From Enchytraeus crypticus (taxonomy: Eukaryota; Annelida; Clitellata; Enchytraeida; Enchytraeidae), in assembly GCA_905160935.1 (NCBI GenBank), contig CAJHZI010000382.1:904501-968500 (forward strand): a stretch of 64,000 bases of DNA, given 5' to 3'. The position numbers were made by a program, and so were the translations under genes. Position 1 is the stretch's first letter. Every line of letters begins with the position of its first letter. The notes beneath the pieces are model-generated. The model saw nothing but the letters and a program-made list of their open reading frames with translations, had not been told where the DNA came from and made no database searches. Below, piece by piece: positions 36,263 to 50,700 of this stretch.

Positions 36263-39200
36263 CTCTATTTATTTCGCAATTTAACGTAATACTGTTAACG
36301 CATTAGATGTGTTAACATCTAATATGATGTAATATGATGATGGCTATGATCTCAGTGTTGCAATTTAACGTAATACTGTTAACGCATTAGATGTGTTAAC
36401 ATCTAATATGATGTAATATGATGATGGCTATGATCTCAGTGTTGTTATACGGTATATCTGCTATAAGATTGACTCTTGCTGAATTGCAAGCCTTCTCTAA
36501 CGCTTACAATAATATATACTGTAAAATATTTCACTCGTTTGATAAGAATACAATATTACACTGTCAATGGTTCTGTGGCTTTTGGCCGTTTGAGCTCATA
36601 TATCATTATCATAGGCATAATTGTTTGCGTAGTCTGATCCTGTCTAATTGCTTGGATGATAAGTTGGACATAGATCATCAGGATTATGAAGATTATTTCA
36701 CTGTACAAACTAAATATGGCATTCAGAGTAATGACTCTAATGCTAAGATAAGATTTAAATTTTGGAAATATTTTGAAAGTCTTTTGCCGCTATGATGTTT
36801 CTAGTATATGTAGCAAAATGACCGTATAGTTAATTCAAGGGTAAACATTATTCTTTTATATTTCTTTTGTTTGCCTAATTCAATTTGTGTTTTTATGTTG
36901 TGCTATTTTCCTTTCTTGTAATACTGCCACTTGTTTGGTGAATAAAAGAATATATTAGAATTTAAGTTGAATGAACTTGCATAATGCTTACATTTATAGC
37001 TAGATATTAGAAATGAAGTTAGTTTTAAGCATTTCGGAAAAAGATATTGAATATTTGACCGTTAGTTAACCGGCCGATTATTAGTATCGTAGGGATTAGT
37101 TAAATGTAGATTTGTCCGTCTACCTGCTACTGTTTTATACACAGTATGAAATCTATCTGCTACTGCATACATGCCCAGTAATGGCTTTTCTCACAATGCT
37201 GTCTGCTGTTATATAATACTCTGTTGTAAAATGTAGACTAATTTATTGACATAGAGATAACTTGACACGAAACATTGTTTGATTAGCCTATATCCACAGG
37301 TTCTGAGGAAGTGAAGCCAGGCAGCGTGCGCCAGTTAACGAAGCTCTTTGATAGTGGTTTAGTCAGCTCCGGAACACTTGCAGCTAATTCAAATCTCAAT
37401 GGCGCTCGATCTCATAAACAAGGTAGATCTAAAGATCTGTTATTGCATGAATCAAGTTGAATGTCTCCTTTATCGCCATCATAATAATGAATAATACTAC
37501 TGCTACTTTCAATAATAATAGTAACAATAACAATAATAACAACAATAACAATAACAACAATAGCAATAACGTTAACGATAACGACAATGATAATAATAAT
37601 AATAATGATAATAATAATGGTAATAATAATAACGATAACAATAATAATAGTAAGTATTAATAACAATAATAATAATAATAATAATAATAACAATAATAAT
37701 AATAATAGTCGTTAGTTTCCGTTTAGGGGCGAAAACTTGCGAGCATCACATTTACCCCTGTGGTCATGAAGTCGACTCTTTAGGTCTCCACGGCCTCTCC
37801 TGCAAACGCAGTTCAGGTAGAATGTCTCGCCATCACAATTTAAACGGCATAATTTGGCGATCACTTTCGAGAGCAGGCATCCCTTCCTCTAAGGAACCAA
37901 GTGGGTTGTCCAGATCAGATGGCAAGCGCCCGGATGGCATGACTTTAGTGCCCTGGTGCAATGGTAAATGTGCCGTATGGGACGTCACTGTCATTGACAC
38001 TATGACAAACTCCTACCCGAATACGACTTCAGTCATAGTCGGTGGAGCTGCTGTTCATGCCGCCTCTAGGAAATTGGATAAATACCGTGATCTGTCCTTT
38101 GGATATGAAGTTGTTCCGGTGGCCATTGAAACAATGGGCCCAATGAATCCCGATGGAGTTGACTTTATTAATGGCATAGGCAGACTTATTGCAGAGCGAA
38201 CCGGTGATAAGCGAGAGACATCTTTTCTTTGGCAAAGACTTTCCATGACTTTGCAAAGATATTAATGCAGTCTGCTTCAATAATTCTTTTAAGCCGATTG
38301 ATGACCTCTAGTAGCGGCGATTCAGCACGTATTGCTTGAATCGATTTTATCAAACCCCAGGTTCTTTACACCGGGGTAAAATAAAACATTTAAAAAATAA
38401 TAATAATAATTGTAATAATAATAATCATCATCATCGTCTTCCCTTAAATCCCAGTTTACTAGGGTCGGGATACGAATAGATTTTAGCCATTCATTTAAAA
38501 TTTTGTAGCAATTTCTGGAGCCTAGGCGCTCACCAACCGAATGCCCTTTCTGACATAGGTTTGGATCTAATTTTTATGTCGCCTTCTACGACGCGTGCAT
38601 ATTTACAAAGTTGGTCTATTCTTCAAACACCATCATCGTCATCATCATCAGTTCCTTGCGTTCTGTACAGAACATAGGGCGGCAACATTCCTCCATTTGC
38701 TTCTATCATCGGCAATCTTCACAGCGTCTTCCCATGAAATGTCTAATTCTCTCAAATCCTTGTTGATAGTATTTAGCCAAGTACTTCTTGGTCTTCCTCG
38801 TTTCCTTTTTCCTTGAGTTGGCTTCCAGTTAACTGCAGTCTTTGCATATCTATCCTCAGAGATTCTCAGTAAATCATCTAAAAACTTCAAACAAACTAAA
38901 TTCTTGAAACAACCCAGACACAATACGGGAAAATTAATAATAATAATAATAATTATATTATTATTATTATTATTAATACTAGTAATAATAACAAAAGCAA
39001 TAATACAAATTGGCAATAATAAGGCTTGGGACTCCAAAATCTCTGGCATTGCGCACTCGGAACTCCTCGCGAAGGCGTTAATCCCACAAGAAAAGGCCCG
39101 GTTGCTTGCTGTTTCTACTCCTCATAGTGGCGACTGGTTGCAAGCCTTGCCTTTATCTTCCTGTGGTCTCTGCCTGGATGACGAGGCAGTGAGAGTAGCG

Positions 39201-40730
39201 GTTGGTCTTCGGCTGGGCTCTACTTTTTGTGAACCACACAACTGTGTCTGCGGAGCATCGGTCAATGCTCTGGGCACTCACGGCCTTTCGTGCATGCGGA
39301 GCGCTGGCAGAATCGGCAGACACCAGTATCTGAATGATCTGGTATGGCGTGCTCTAACTTACGCAAATATTCCGGCCATAAAAGATCCCCGGGTTTGAGC
39401 CGCTCGGATGGGAAACGACCGGATGGTGTATCTCAAATTCCTTGGGCAGAAGGCAAGTGTATCAGCTGGGATGTCACTGTGACGGATACATTTTCAGCAA
39501 GCAATCTCAGCCTTTCATGCGCTGCTGCTGACTCAGCTGCTGAAGCCGCTGCCAATAGGAAGACACTTAAATATGCCACAGTCTCTAGCAGCTACATCTT
39601 CCTGCCAATTGCTTTTGAGACATTGAGCCCCATCAACTCTGCGGCGTCTGGCTTCATAAACGAATTAGGCAGGAGAACCAGAGCTATTACAGGCGATCAA
39701 CGGGAAAAAGCCTTTCTATGGCAGCGCCTATCAATTGCACTCCAGCGTTTTAATGCTATATGCGTTCGGGGCACATTGGCGAATGCGGCCTCCCAGAGCG
39801 TATAGGAACTATTTTAAATATTTTTCATCTTTCTTTTAATTAAATAAAGTCTTTCTTTTATCTTATATTTTAGCCCAGGGCCTTATACAGCCCAGGGCAA
39901 TTAAAAATTAAAAATTAAATAATAACAATTATAATAAAAGCAATAATAATAATAACATAGGCAGATGCATAACACATAACATAGACATAGGCAGGCTAAT
40001 TGCAGAGCTAACCGGCAATAAGCGGTAGACCTATTTTCTTGGGCAAAGGCTTTCTATGACTTTGCTACGATTTAATGCAGTCTGCTTCAGCGATTCTTTT
40101 AAGCAGCTAGATGACCACGAGTAGCCGGGCGGCGATTCAGCACGTATTGCTCGAATCTTTTTTATCAAAGCGCGGGTTCTTTACACCCGGGGTAAAATGT
40201 AAAAATAAAAATAATAATATGACCGGTTAGTGGTAAACTCTTTGCACTCGGTAAGAAATCTGGCGGGATTCGCCGTCTGGGTCTGTGCCATGTTTAACTC
40301 ATTAACTTGCAGTAATGTGGACTGTGGAGGTCTATCCCGTGTTTCCACAGTTTCTTTCTTGCGATGGAAATCCAAGTAGTCTCATTACTGCGATGTTTGT
40401 CAAACACAACCTATCCGCATAGTCTATGCTGCAAGGCCTGTGCATGATTGTGAAAGTGTAGACTCTGCAAATGGGAATGTGAAAGTACATAACAGACTTA
40501 CAGTTAACAATAAGTACAGTAGGCGTCTATGAAACCTGCACTGCATTGTAAGATCCTTTATTCTATCATTTAATGCGTAGTGAACGGACGATGTGAGACT
40601 GATTCTTGAATGAAGAGTTTACTTAAGTTTGAATGAAGAGTTTACTTAATTCTAAAAGCTTTAGAGAATCAAATTTGTGAAGTTTAGCTCATCTGTTAAA
40701 ATTTGTTTTGATATGCAATTTCTATATGTA

Positions 40731-40797
<67 letters not shown>

Positions 40798-43700
40798 TAT
40801 AGTATATATATATATGGGTGTGTGTGTGTAATATATATATATATATATGTATATTACATATATATATATACATAATGTATATATATAATCGTAATTTGCT
40901 ATACATGTAGTAGGTAGTCGCAAGACAAATATCGGTACATTCTTTGAGCGAAATCGTTGCATTCTCTGAATAAACTCGTTGCGTTCTCTGAATAATTAAA
41001 TTCGTTGCGTTCTCAGAATAATTAAACTCGTTGCGTTCCCTGAATAAATTCGTTGCGTTCTCTAAATAAATCAGTCGCGTTCTCTGGTTGAACTCGTTAC
41101 GTTCTCTGAATGAATTCCTTCATTGATTGCCACTCCGCTTCCGTGGTAAAGACGTTGAAATACTTCTATCAATTCTGCTCAATATCTCTGCCGAGAATTT
41201 AACGTCGATTAAAAAGTAAAGCTAATGTTAACGTCAGTTTCCTCAGTCGAAAACGATGTCAGTGACAGGCGAGCCCATGATTAGGAGCAAATATTTGATT
41301 TTAGATTTCCAGCTGTATTTAACTGGTTTATGCTTTTTGAATTAATTTTGTTGTTTATACCTTTGTTTTTACGAGCATGTTTGCATGTGTGCTTATAATT
41401 TTGACAGGGCTCTCAAGAAGCCTCTCACTAGTGTTGACGGAAGGTTTTGTCTCAGATAAATGTATTTTGTTTGAAACGGTTTCTAACCTTAGCGGAGATC
41501 AGTCGCGAAAGGGTGAGTAGTCATTTTACTATAGACTAACATGTTAATTTGTCGATGATATTATAATAGTGTTTCTGGATTTCATTCAAATTTAATCCTC
41601 TCTCTTAATGCATTTATCAGCTGTCCATCTGTGTCAACTATCTCCAGAACTTCCTCATTTGAAATCTTTCGAGTCCAGCTAATCCTTTCCATTTTTCTCC
41701 GTATCCACATTTCCAATGTCACTTGTTTCCTGAATTTCCTTCCTTATGGTCCATATTTCTCATTCATATAATAGCGTGGTCCATACCAAGGTTTTCACTA
41801 TATTTTAGTGTCTCTATTTAGAACTAAAAGTTCTTTCCTATTACCGAAGGTAGAAATTTGCTTGTGCAATCATACTACACATTTCAGTCTCACATTTCCC
41901 ATCATCTGTTATAGTATTACCTAAATATTTGAAACTACTTACCTGTTCCAATTTCGTAACATTTATTACAGTATTGATTTCACCTCTATTCTGCGACACT
42001 CTCATCACTTTTGTCTTTTTGATGTTAATCATCATTCCATATTTCGATGTGTATCATTTAGAGTATCCATTATCTTCTGCAGTCCAGTCTCGCTGTCCGC
42101 TACCATTCCTTTGTCATCTGTAAATCTTACATCTTGTAACAATTTACCTCCAACTTTTATTGCTTCTTCCATATCTTCTTCCGGGGCTTCCTCCATCATT
42201 AAACTATGGTATGTTAAAGTAAATAATTGTAAAGAATGCGATGAGAAACAGAATGAATAACTGGATCGGATTTGTCCAAAGGGGCGAAGGGATGTTTAAG
42301 GATGATTCTAGAAGAAATATAGCAACGAAATAGGTTAGAGAAAGACCGAAACATGGGCTATTAGATTATTTGATATCACATTCGGAAAGACAGACGAAAA
42401 GGCAAGCAGATGATTGATTTAATTGGAGGAGTTAACTATCATGTATCGTATCTACTGTTAGTCTGAAAACTGAAAGAGAGAGAGGGAGAGAGAGTTGGAG
42501 GTAGAGGGCAGTATTTTAATATAGCACGAGTAATTAGTTACATGTATATGATTAATACACATTATTAGTATAAATAAGTGTTTGTCGAATGAGCATTGAT
42601 CAAGGGTTTTATATTTCATAGGAGCTGTTGGTTTGAATGGATTAGCTATGACTGGGAAAAAGCCTCGAAAATGGATGGCTTCTAATATGACTTTAATTCG
42701 CGAAGAAGAAGCAAAGCAGACTTTCAGCGAGCCCTCGTCACCTTCTACCTCTGCTCCGCGTAAATACAATGTTAACAAATCCTCAGTAACAGACGTAAAG
42801 GCTACAAACAACATTGAAACTCTTCAAACCACTACAGCGACTTGTGAATCTCAATCAATCTCTACTCGTAATGAAGACGAACAGAAAATCTATGCAAATC
42901 AATCAATCTATGATGCTTCCAGCAACGATACATTTAATATTTATGAAAATCTAGAAAGTAATTGTGATATATCTGAATCAACTGCAGGCTGTATGGAAGA
43001 GACTTTTACAGATCTGTATGGAAACGAGTCATCAGAAAATCCGATAAAGTCAAAGGAATCTTTGATGTGGAATGATCTCAGTAACGGCCTTTCACCCAGG
43101 GCGAACTGTGCCTTAGCCACAGGATCAAAACTCTGTCGAGCTTTTGATTCTGTACACATGGACAATACCAGTGTTGCCAGCAGTGATAGTTTCTGTGACT
43201 CGTTCTCATCCAGTTCTGAAGTAGACACTTATGATATGGTGGAGGATTTTTCCGAGCGTCCAGTGGAAATGAATTTTATTCCACCGACACTTGATTCAAG
43301 AGCATCAAGCGCAGAGTTCCAGGTTTCAAAATTCTACTTATAAAATTTATTGATTGCAATAAATTATTTACAAACTATATGTGAAACTACTGATCTTAAT
43401 TGTCGTTCACGTTAAATCGTTCTGCCTATTTTTAAAATGGTACACATTTAAAATTCCACTTCACTAATGGTGTGTTTAGTCGGGGATAGAGAAAGGAACT
43501 GATATTAAATTCAGCTTTGACGTCATGTTTTGTTTTCTGAAGCAAAAGTATGAATATATTCTCTACAAGAGTCTAGGTAGTGATATACTCTGTATACATG
43601 CGCAGTATAGCAATGCAGCTAGCTATATGAGTTTATGTACTAATATAAGTCAGTTATAGCTTAATGAATTTGTCTATGATATAATAGGCCTACTTTGTTG

Positions 43701-45367
43701 CAGTTCTTAGTAAAGGCAATTAAATACTAAATCAGAAATACAATTAGAAATAACCAGAGAAGCCATATCTTCTAAGTCGAAAGCTAAATTTATATTTATG
43801 AGATTTTTTCAGTTTGTTTGATTGGTTGCATATGCAATAGCAAACGTCCTTTATAGTCTCTTAAGCCTAGTTGCTGTTTTTGTCGTTTTCGCTATTTTCT
43901 TATTCACTTCACGATGAGTAGGCATTGTATTTTTATATAGCACATCAATCGCATTCGGCTCGGACTTAAGAATAATCTTCCAACATCCTGGGATTGTTGT
44001 TAATTCAAAGCTGCCAGTACTCGGTGATCCCAGGTTGTCGCACATCCAAGTATAAACAGAGCTCGACGTTGCTTAACATTGTTTTAAGCTGTTATGTCAC
44101 AAGTTTACAATAACCCAAGTTTGCAAAACTATTCTGGAAGAATCCTTTCAGTAAATCACAAAATTATGATGCATTTATTTTTGCCATTCAGTAGGAGACT
44201 TCTTTAAGTCTCCTCTTATACCATCTGAAACATTTAACCTCGTGAAGCACACTCCTGCTCTTCTCTGTCCTCTCAGTCTATCACATTTATTGATCATTTC
44301 TATTTCAACCTCAAATCTACACAATTTTTGAAATCTCATACGCAACTTACTTATATTCGCAAAAGTGGTGCTTGGATGGCAAACACCAATGCGGACCCTG
44401 GTCCATGGTATGGTCATTATATTAACAAGGATCCTTTAAGTCGTTGGGTTACTATTTATATATGATAACACTTTTCATCATCATCTTCCCTTGAATCCCA
44501 GTTTAACTAGGATCGTGATACGAATAGACTGTCTCAAATCCTCTCTGTCCTACATCATATCAGCCATCAGTCAATTCTTTTTTTTGAGACTTTGTAATTC
44601 TTTTAAATTTTTGTAGCAATTTCTGGAGCTTAGGCGCTTACCAACCGAATGCACTTTCTAACGTTGGTGTGGATCTTAGTGCTTAGTCGCCTTCTACGAC
44701 ACTTGCAGTCACTGGTTGGTCAATTCTTCGAACAATCCGGAAACAACACGGAGAATATGTAAAAAGAAATTAACTTTCATTGAATTATATTTGCACTGGG
44801 TGTAAATCGTTCCCTCAAAGTGGTGAAATTGGTAGAACATATTAATCAAAAGAAAGAATGTCTGCCAATTTACTCGAGGTCGTCTAGTTTAAAGGAGACT
44901 TATTGAGTCATAGAGTATTGAACCCCTTCTAAGTTATGAAAAGTCTCTTCCAATGGAAACAGAAAGAAACCTTACGCCGATCTCTGGTTTCTCTAGTGTA
45001 ATACCTTCTTCAATTGAATTCCGAGTGTAATTTTTTCAGACTGTAAAGTTTCTTTAGATAGTATATTTGTAGTACACTGGTGTCCTGAACAAAAAGAAAC
45101 GTCACCCCGTAATGCAAACTGTTCCGTGTCAAGCGCTGTCGTTATCACTAAAAGCGATATCTAGTGAGATATTATGTATCAGTCGTGCAGTCTTAGTATC
45201 TCGAAGTGCAACATTAAGAATATTTACAAGCTTTGCTTTTCTAGCGTTTGTCGAATTGCAAGAAAAATACTACCCGTAAGCATTAGAGCTTACTTCTTTT
45301 AAAGCAAAATACTGAATTAGGTATGCTTCTAAAAGATTGAACCTCTATGACTTATAATCTGAAATGG

Positions 45368-45449
<82 letters not shown>

Positions 45450-45490
45450 CGTTAACAATATATATGTATATATTGTTCATTTTTATATAT

Positions 45491-45521
<31 letters not shown>

Positions 45522-45646
45522 TCGCAAAAAGCTGGTAAAGCTAATGTTAACGTCAGTTTCCTCACTCGCTTTCGAAAGCGATGTCAGTGACGGGCGAGCC
45601 CAGGATTTGAACCCCGCATATACTGATCCGCGGTCGAGTATCTTAC

Positions 45647-45706
<60 letters not shown>

Positions 45707-45938
45707 AATAAATAGACTGTCTCAAATCCTCTCTGTCATACACCACACCACCAGCCAATCTCCTATTTGAAACTTCTTCATTTTTTTTAAATTTGTGGAG
45801 CAATTTCTGGAGCCTAGGCGCTCACCAACCGTATGCCCTTTCTGGCGTCGGTATGGATCTAGTGCTTTAGTCGCCTTCTACGACACATACAGTCACCGGT
45901 TGGTCAATTCTTCAAACAACCAGGACACAACACGGGGA

Positions 45939-45971
<33 letters not shown>

Positions 45972-47085
45972 CATATATACATATATATACTATATATAAA
46001 TATTATATATATATATATCTTAGTGCTCTGCCTTTTGGCAGGTCCATGGTCCATGGTTCCTCCACATAGCTCTAACCACTGCCGTCAATATTATAATAAA
46101 TGGTATGAGATTGGAGCAGCTTAGAGCTAAAAACATTTAGGTCATACTGTTACAGATGACGGGAAAGATGAAACTGAAATATGCAGCAGGATTCACGAAC
46201 AAAAGATGCCTTCGATAATAGGAGAGAACTTATAACAAAAAAGTCAAAACAAAGACACAAAGACAAAGACAGTGAAAACGTTTATATGGACCACGCTATT
46301 ATATGAATGTGAAATATGGACATTAAGGAAAGAAGTTATCAGAAAACTAGAGGCATTGGAAATGTGGATATGGGGAAGAATATAATATATGGTTTCATGG
46401 TTTCAATAGCCACCGGAACAACTTCATAACCTAAGGACAGATCGCGGTATTTATCCATTTTCTTAGAGAAGCAAGTTCAGCAGCTTCACCGGCAGTGGCC
46501 GAAGTTGTATTCAGGTAAGAGTTTGCCATAGTGTCAATGGCCGTGACGTCCATTGCACCCGGGCATTAAAGTTATGCCGTCCGGTCGCTTGCCATCTGAC
46601 CTGGACAACCCGCTTGGTTCCTTAGATAAAAGGATGCCCGCTCGCGAAAGGGCTCGCCAAATTAAGTCATTTAAATTGAGATGGCGAGACATTCTACCTG
46701 AGCTGCGTTTGCAGGAGAGACCGTGGAGACCTAAAGCGTCAACTTCACGACCGCAGGGGCAAATGTGAGGTTCGTAAATTTCGCCCCAAAACGGTAACTA
46801 ACAGCCAATCGAATTGACTCATTGTCTAAGAAAAGGCGACAAGAAGCAATTGGGAGAGCGCGAAGCCTGTCGCTGCTGTTTTTGGTAGACTCAGCTAGGA
46901 GTCGTGCTCTGTTTACAGCTATAGAATGGGACTCCAAATGTCGAATATGCTAGGCAACCTTTCTAAAGGTGTCTGCTCAGCTATAATCAGCTATAATAGT
47001 AAACAATGGATAAAAACGAAAGCGTGCAGTTATTTAATATTTACATTTGAATGGTTTGACCCAAAGTGATATTGCAGTGGAAATA

Positions 47086-47144
<59 letters not shown>

Positions 47145-47358
47145 CATATATATATATATATACATACATGTATATATATATTGTATATATATATATATAT
47201 TGTATATATACAAATATTATATATATATATACATTATATTATTATTATTAAATTTTTTATAATATACATGATGTATATATATATTAAAATTAAATTATTT
47301 ATAATATATATATTTTCCTTGACATCATCCTTGTATGAGGAAACGGACGTTAAACCTT

Positions 47359-47401
<43 letters not shown>

Positions 47402-47703
47402 TTATTTAATTATATATATATGTATAATATATATATATTATTAATTAAATTATTTTATTATTAAATTTATTTATTATATAAATTTATTTATTATATACAT
47501 GTATATCATATATATATATTATAATATATATATACATGTATATTATACTATTATATATATATATATTGTATATATTTTTACTATATATATATATATATAT
47601 AAATATATACATGTATATATATATATTTATATTTATATACATGTATATTTATGCGTATATATGCATGCAAAAAAACTTATATATATATATACATGCATAG
47701 GCC

Positions 47704-47736
<33 letters not shown>

Positions 47737-50700
47737 ATTTGTTCTTTGATTCGTAGACTAAGAGCAAGCTAGATAATAATATCAAAGAATTTCGAACAAC
47801 CGAAAGAAATCACGTCGGAAAGCTACATCTATTTGATCAGGTAAGTTTAAGATTGAAATTAATTCTGCATCAATTTGTATATGACGCCTTGGCGCCATAT
47901 ACAAATTAATTAACGCCAATTCTTTGGACACAAAGCTGTGTGTGTATATGCAGTCTTAACGCACTATCCACTGGCAGATCCATAGTATATAGCGCCTCCA
48001 CTCTTCTCTGTCTTCCGTTTTCTTCTTCGTGGCTACGTATAAGTGGAACTTGGAATTACCTAGCAATACTCGTGGATCTAGATTTAAAAGTAAATAATAA
48101 TTGATATAGATGGATATTTAAAAGATCCATCTATAACATTTATTATTACGACTAGTTTGAATGAATGCAAACATCGTCAACATCTTCCCTTGAACCTAAT
48201 TTAACTTGGGTCAGGATGCGAATAAAAAGCTTTTCCATTCGTTTAAGAAACTTTTGTGGCAATTTCTGAAGCCTAGGCGCTCACCAATCGGGTGCCTTTG
48301 CTGACGTTGATTGGGATCTAAGTGCTTTTACACAAGCGGTTCGAGACAGGAATCATTTCCAAATACCAACTATTGCGCATACGCCATAACCGGTGTGACA
48401 GGGTCAATGTTGCAAATGTTGCGTTGAAAAGTTACAATTTGTAATTTGTTTAACTATCCCTAGTCCTAACCCCTACCCTTTACCCTAACCCTAACTAACC
48501 ATATTCTAAAGGAACTAATAAAATTTAATAACTTTAACTTTAAAAAATTAAAAGTGACCCGAGCCAGAATTGAACCCCGAAACCCATGACCTAAAGCCTA
48601 GCTCTATGCCCCTAAGCTATCGGGCTTCCGTTTGAACACGGTTGAATATATGATGTCAATATATCGTACTAGAAAATCGTAATACCATATAAAAAATTCT
48701 TATTACAATTCTTGTGCGCATGTGTAATAGTTGGAAAACGTTCCTTCCATGAACCGCTTGTGACTTTTTCGACACGTACAGTATTATTTTGGTCTATTAT
48801 TATTAATTCTTTGAATGAACGCAATAGCTTTCATATATGCAATAGCTTATTAGTTCCTGTTGTGGATCCGGATGGTTTGAAAATAGACGAAGCTAAGTAA
48901 TCGCTCGGTCCATATTAACAAGAATAGTGCAGATACGTAATAGAAAATTCTCCATAGTAGGCTAACTGTATTTCTGAAGCTAAAGGCAAAAATAAAACGT
49001 AATAAATTATAAAATGCATATTAGTTTGCTGTGCCATCAGTGTTCTTTGTGGATGGCTCATCGAGTGTTATTAGATAAAATGAGTGGGATTTATTGTCAT
49101 TGAACCAATCATTTTCTAGGTGTATTGTCATTGAACCTATAATTTTCTAGGAGTATTGTCTTTGAACCTATCATTTACTAGTAGTATTGTCATTGAACCT
49201 ATCATTTTCTATGATTATTTTCATTCATCCTGTCATTTTGTAGTGAACCAAAGATAGAAAGAAACTCCATTAATAATCCATCAGGGCTTTGCCGAGAGTT
49301 CTTTTGAGAACTAGCCCCATAATTCTATTGTTATACTTATTTTTACATCACAATACAATAGTATGTTAAAAATTCAAATATTCCCTTTTAATTGTTAACT
49401 TTTTCAAAATGTATGGTGTCTAAAATTGTATGACAAATCCACAAGCTAACTGAGAAATTTTGAAATTAAACAAATGACTTATCATCAACTTTCGTTTTCT
49501 CATTTATGTATATTCTAACAGATCCCTTTCCCGCATCAAAATAAATAATTCTTACATCCATATAAGTTCACCGCATACACTACAGTGACGTTATTGAAGC
49601 ATTATTGTCTCGAATATCTCACCAGTTGATGAAATTAACTGTTTGACATGATTTTATTATTGCTATTGCAGAATTTTCAGCAGGTTCTTAGAATGCGCAA
49701 TCAAAAGGAAAACATAATTTCGGAAGAAGCTCTTCAGAAGATTTGTTTAAATGTAAACAGCTTGTACATTCTTCACAAGGACTTGCTTAAACAATTAGAG
49801 CAGTGTGATGTTCCGTCTCTAAGGTATCATCTTTAAAATGATTATCCATTGCTTTAGATGCAAGGCCTAAGCAGAATCTAGATCATAAATGGCCTGTCAA
49901 AAGATTCTGTCTCAAATGATATGATTCATGAGATTTTGACTTTATTTAAATAGTAAGTTAATAGGGATAATTTCTAAGTAACTCTATGTCTCGTTACGGC
50001 TTAGCTTGGAGGTTCTTTATCAATAAATATTAAACGCTTCTATGACAGGTACTACTTGGGCTTTCGCTGTTGTTGCTTAATGCTAGTCTTCTGTATGCGC
50101 TCACTGCTCAGTTTTATTACGTCAGCCTCATCATAAGGTTTCCATTTGTTTCGGTGAGTTCAATTTTTCAGAAACTTCTCAAGCGTAACAGGTGAAGCGG
50201 CCTACTTGCTCACAGACCTTCTTTCATTGTACGCTGTGTTCAAGATTGGGTACATAACGCAAACTTACCTGTTCTTAAAGAGTTAATGAGCTAATATTTT
50301 AGCATTGTTACTTCTATTTAATGATTCGCTTCCAAATTTTTCTCTGACATTTCTTATTTGTGCTTTCTTCACTTCACGTAAAGGCTAAATCGCAATTTAA
50401 TATCAATTTCACGTTTCGAAGCTTGTCACTGACCAAAAAGCACGAAGTACAGTAATTCATTACATGCTGACAATTCTCAGACAAATTACTTTGACTCTGA
50501 TTCTTTATATTGTTAGCAACACAGAAAATCGAATAGGCTTTGTTATGAAGAATAATGCGCCATATCTAAAACTCTACTCCCATTATATGAGTAATTCTAC
50601 GGAAGCTCAGAGGACAGTGAAGTTCTGGAGAGGCAAATCGTCTAAATTTGCCAATTTTCTAAAAGAGATTGAGGTAAATATAATTTTTAGAATAGAATCA

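Noticed and set aside
36418..36795. 125-aa ORF as a new gene
   Set aside because: Pattern fits the C-terminal tail of a LINE RT and the start lies in a duplicated 84-bp segment.
37822..38265. 147-aa ORF as a cellular gene
   Set aside because: Same protein end occurs in four local copies with A/TAA-rich tails and frameshifts, so it is a retrotransposon C-terminus.
42941..43228. Minus-strand 95-aa ORF opposite FGD exon 3
   Set aside because: Shadow of the coding exon on the other strand.
45364..45711. Tyr-Ile-rich ORFs over TA runs (also at 23266, 23646, 30244, 40661, 47047, 47499)
   Set aside because: They are translations of (TA)n microsatellites, open in several frames and on both strands, with no protein signature.
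48470..48500. Interstitial telomere from CCCTAA-like words
   Set aside because: Too short and irregular, and it is part of a dispersed repeat that recurs at 56460.
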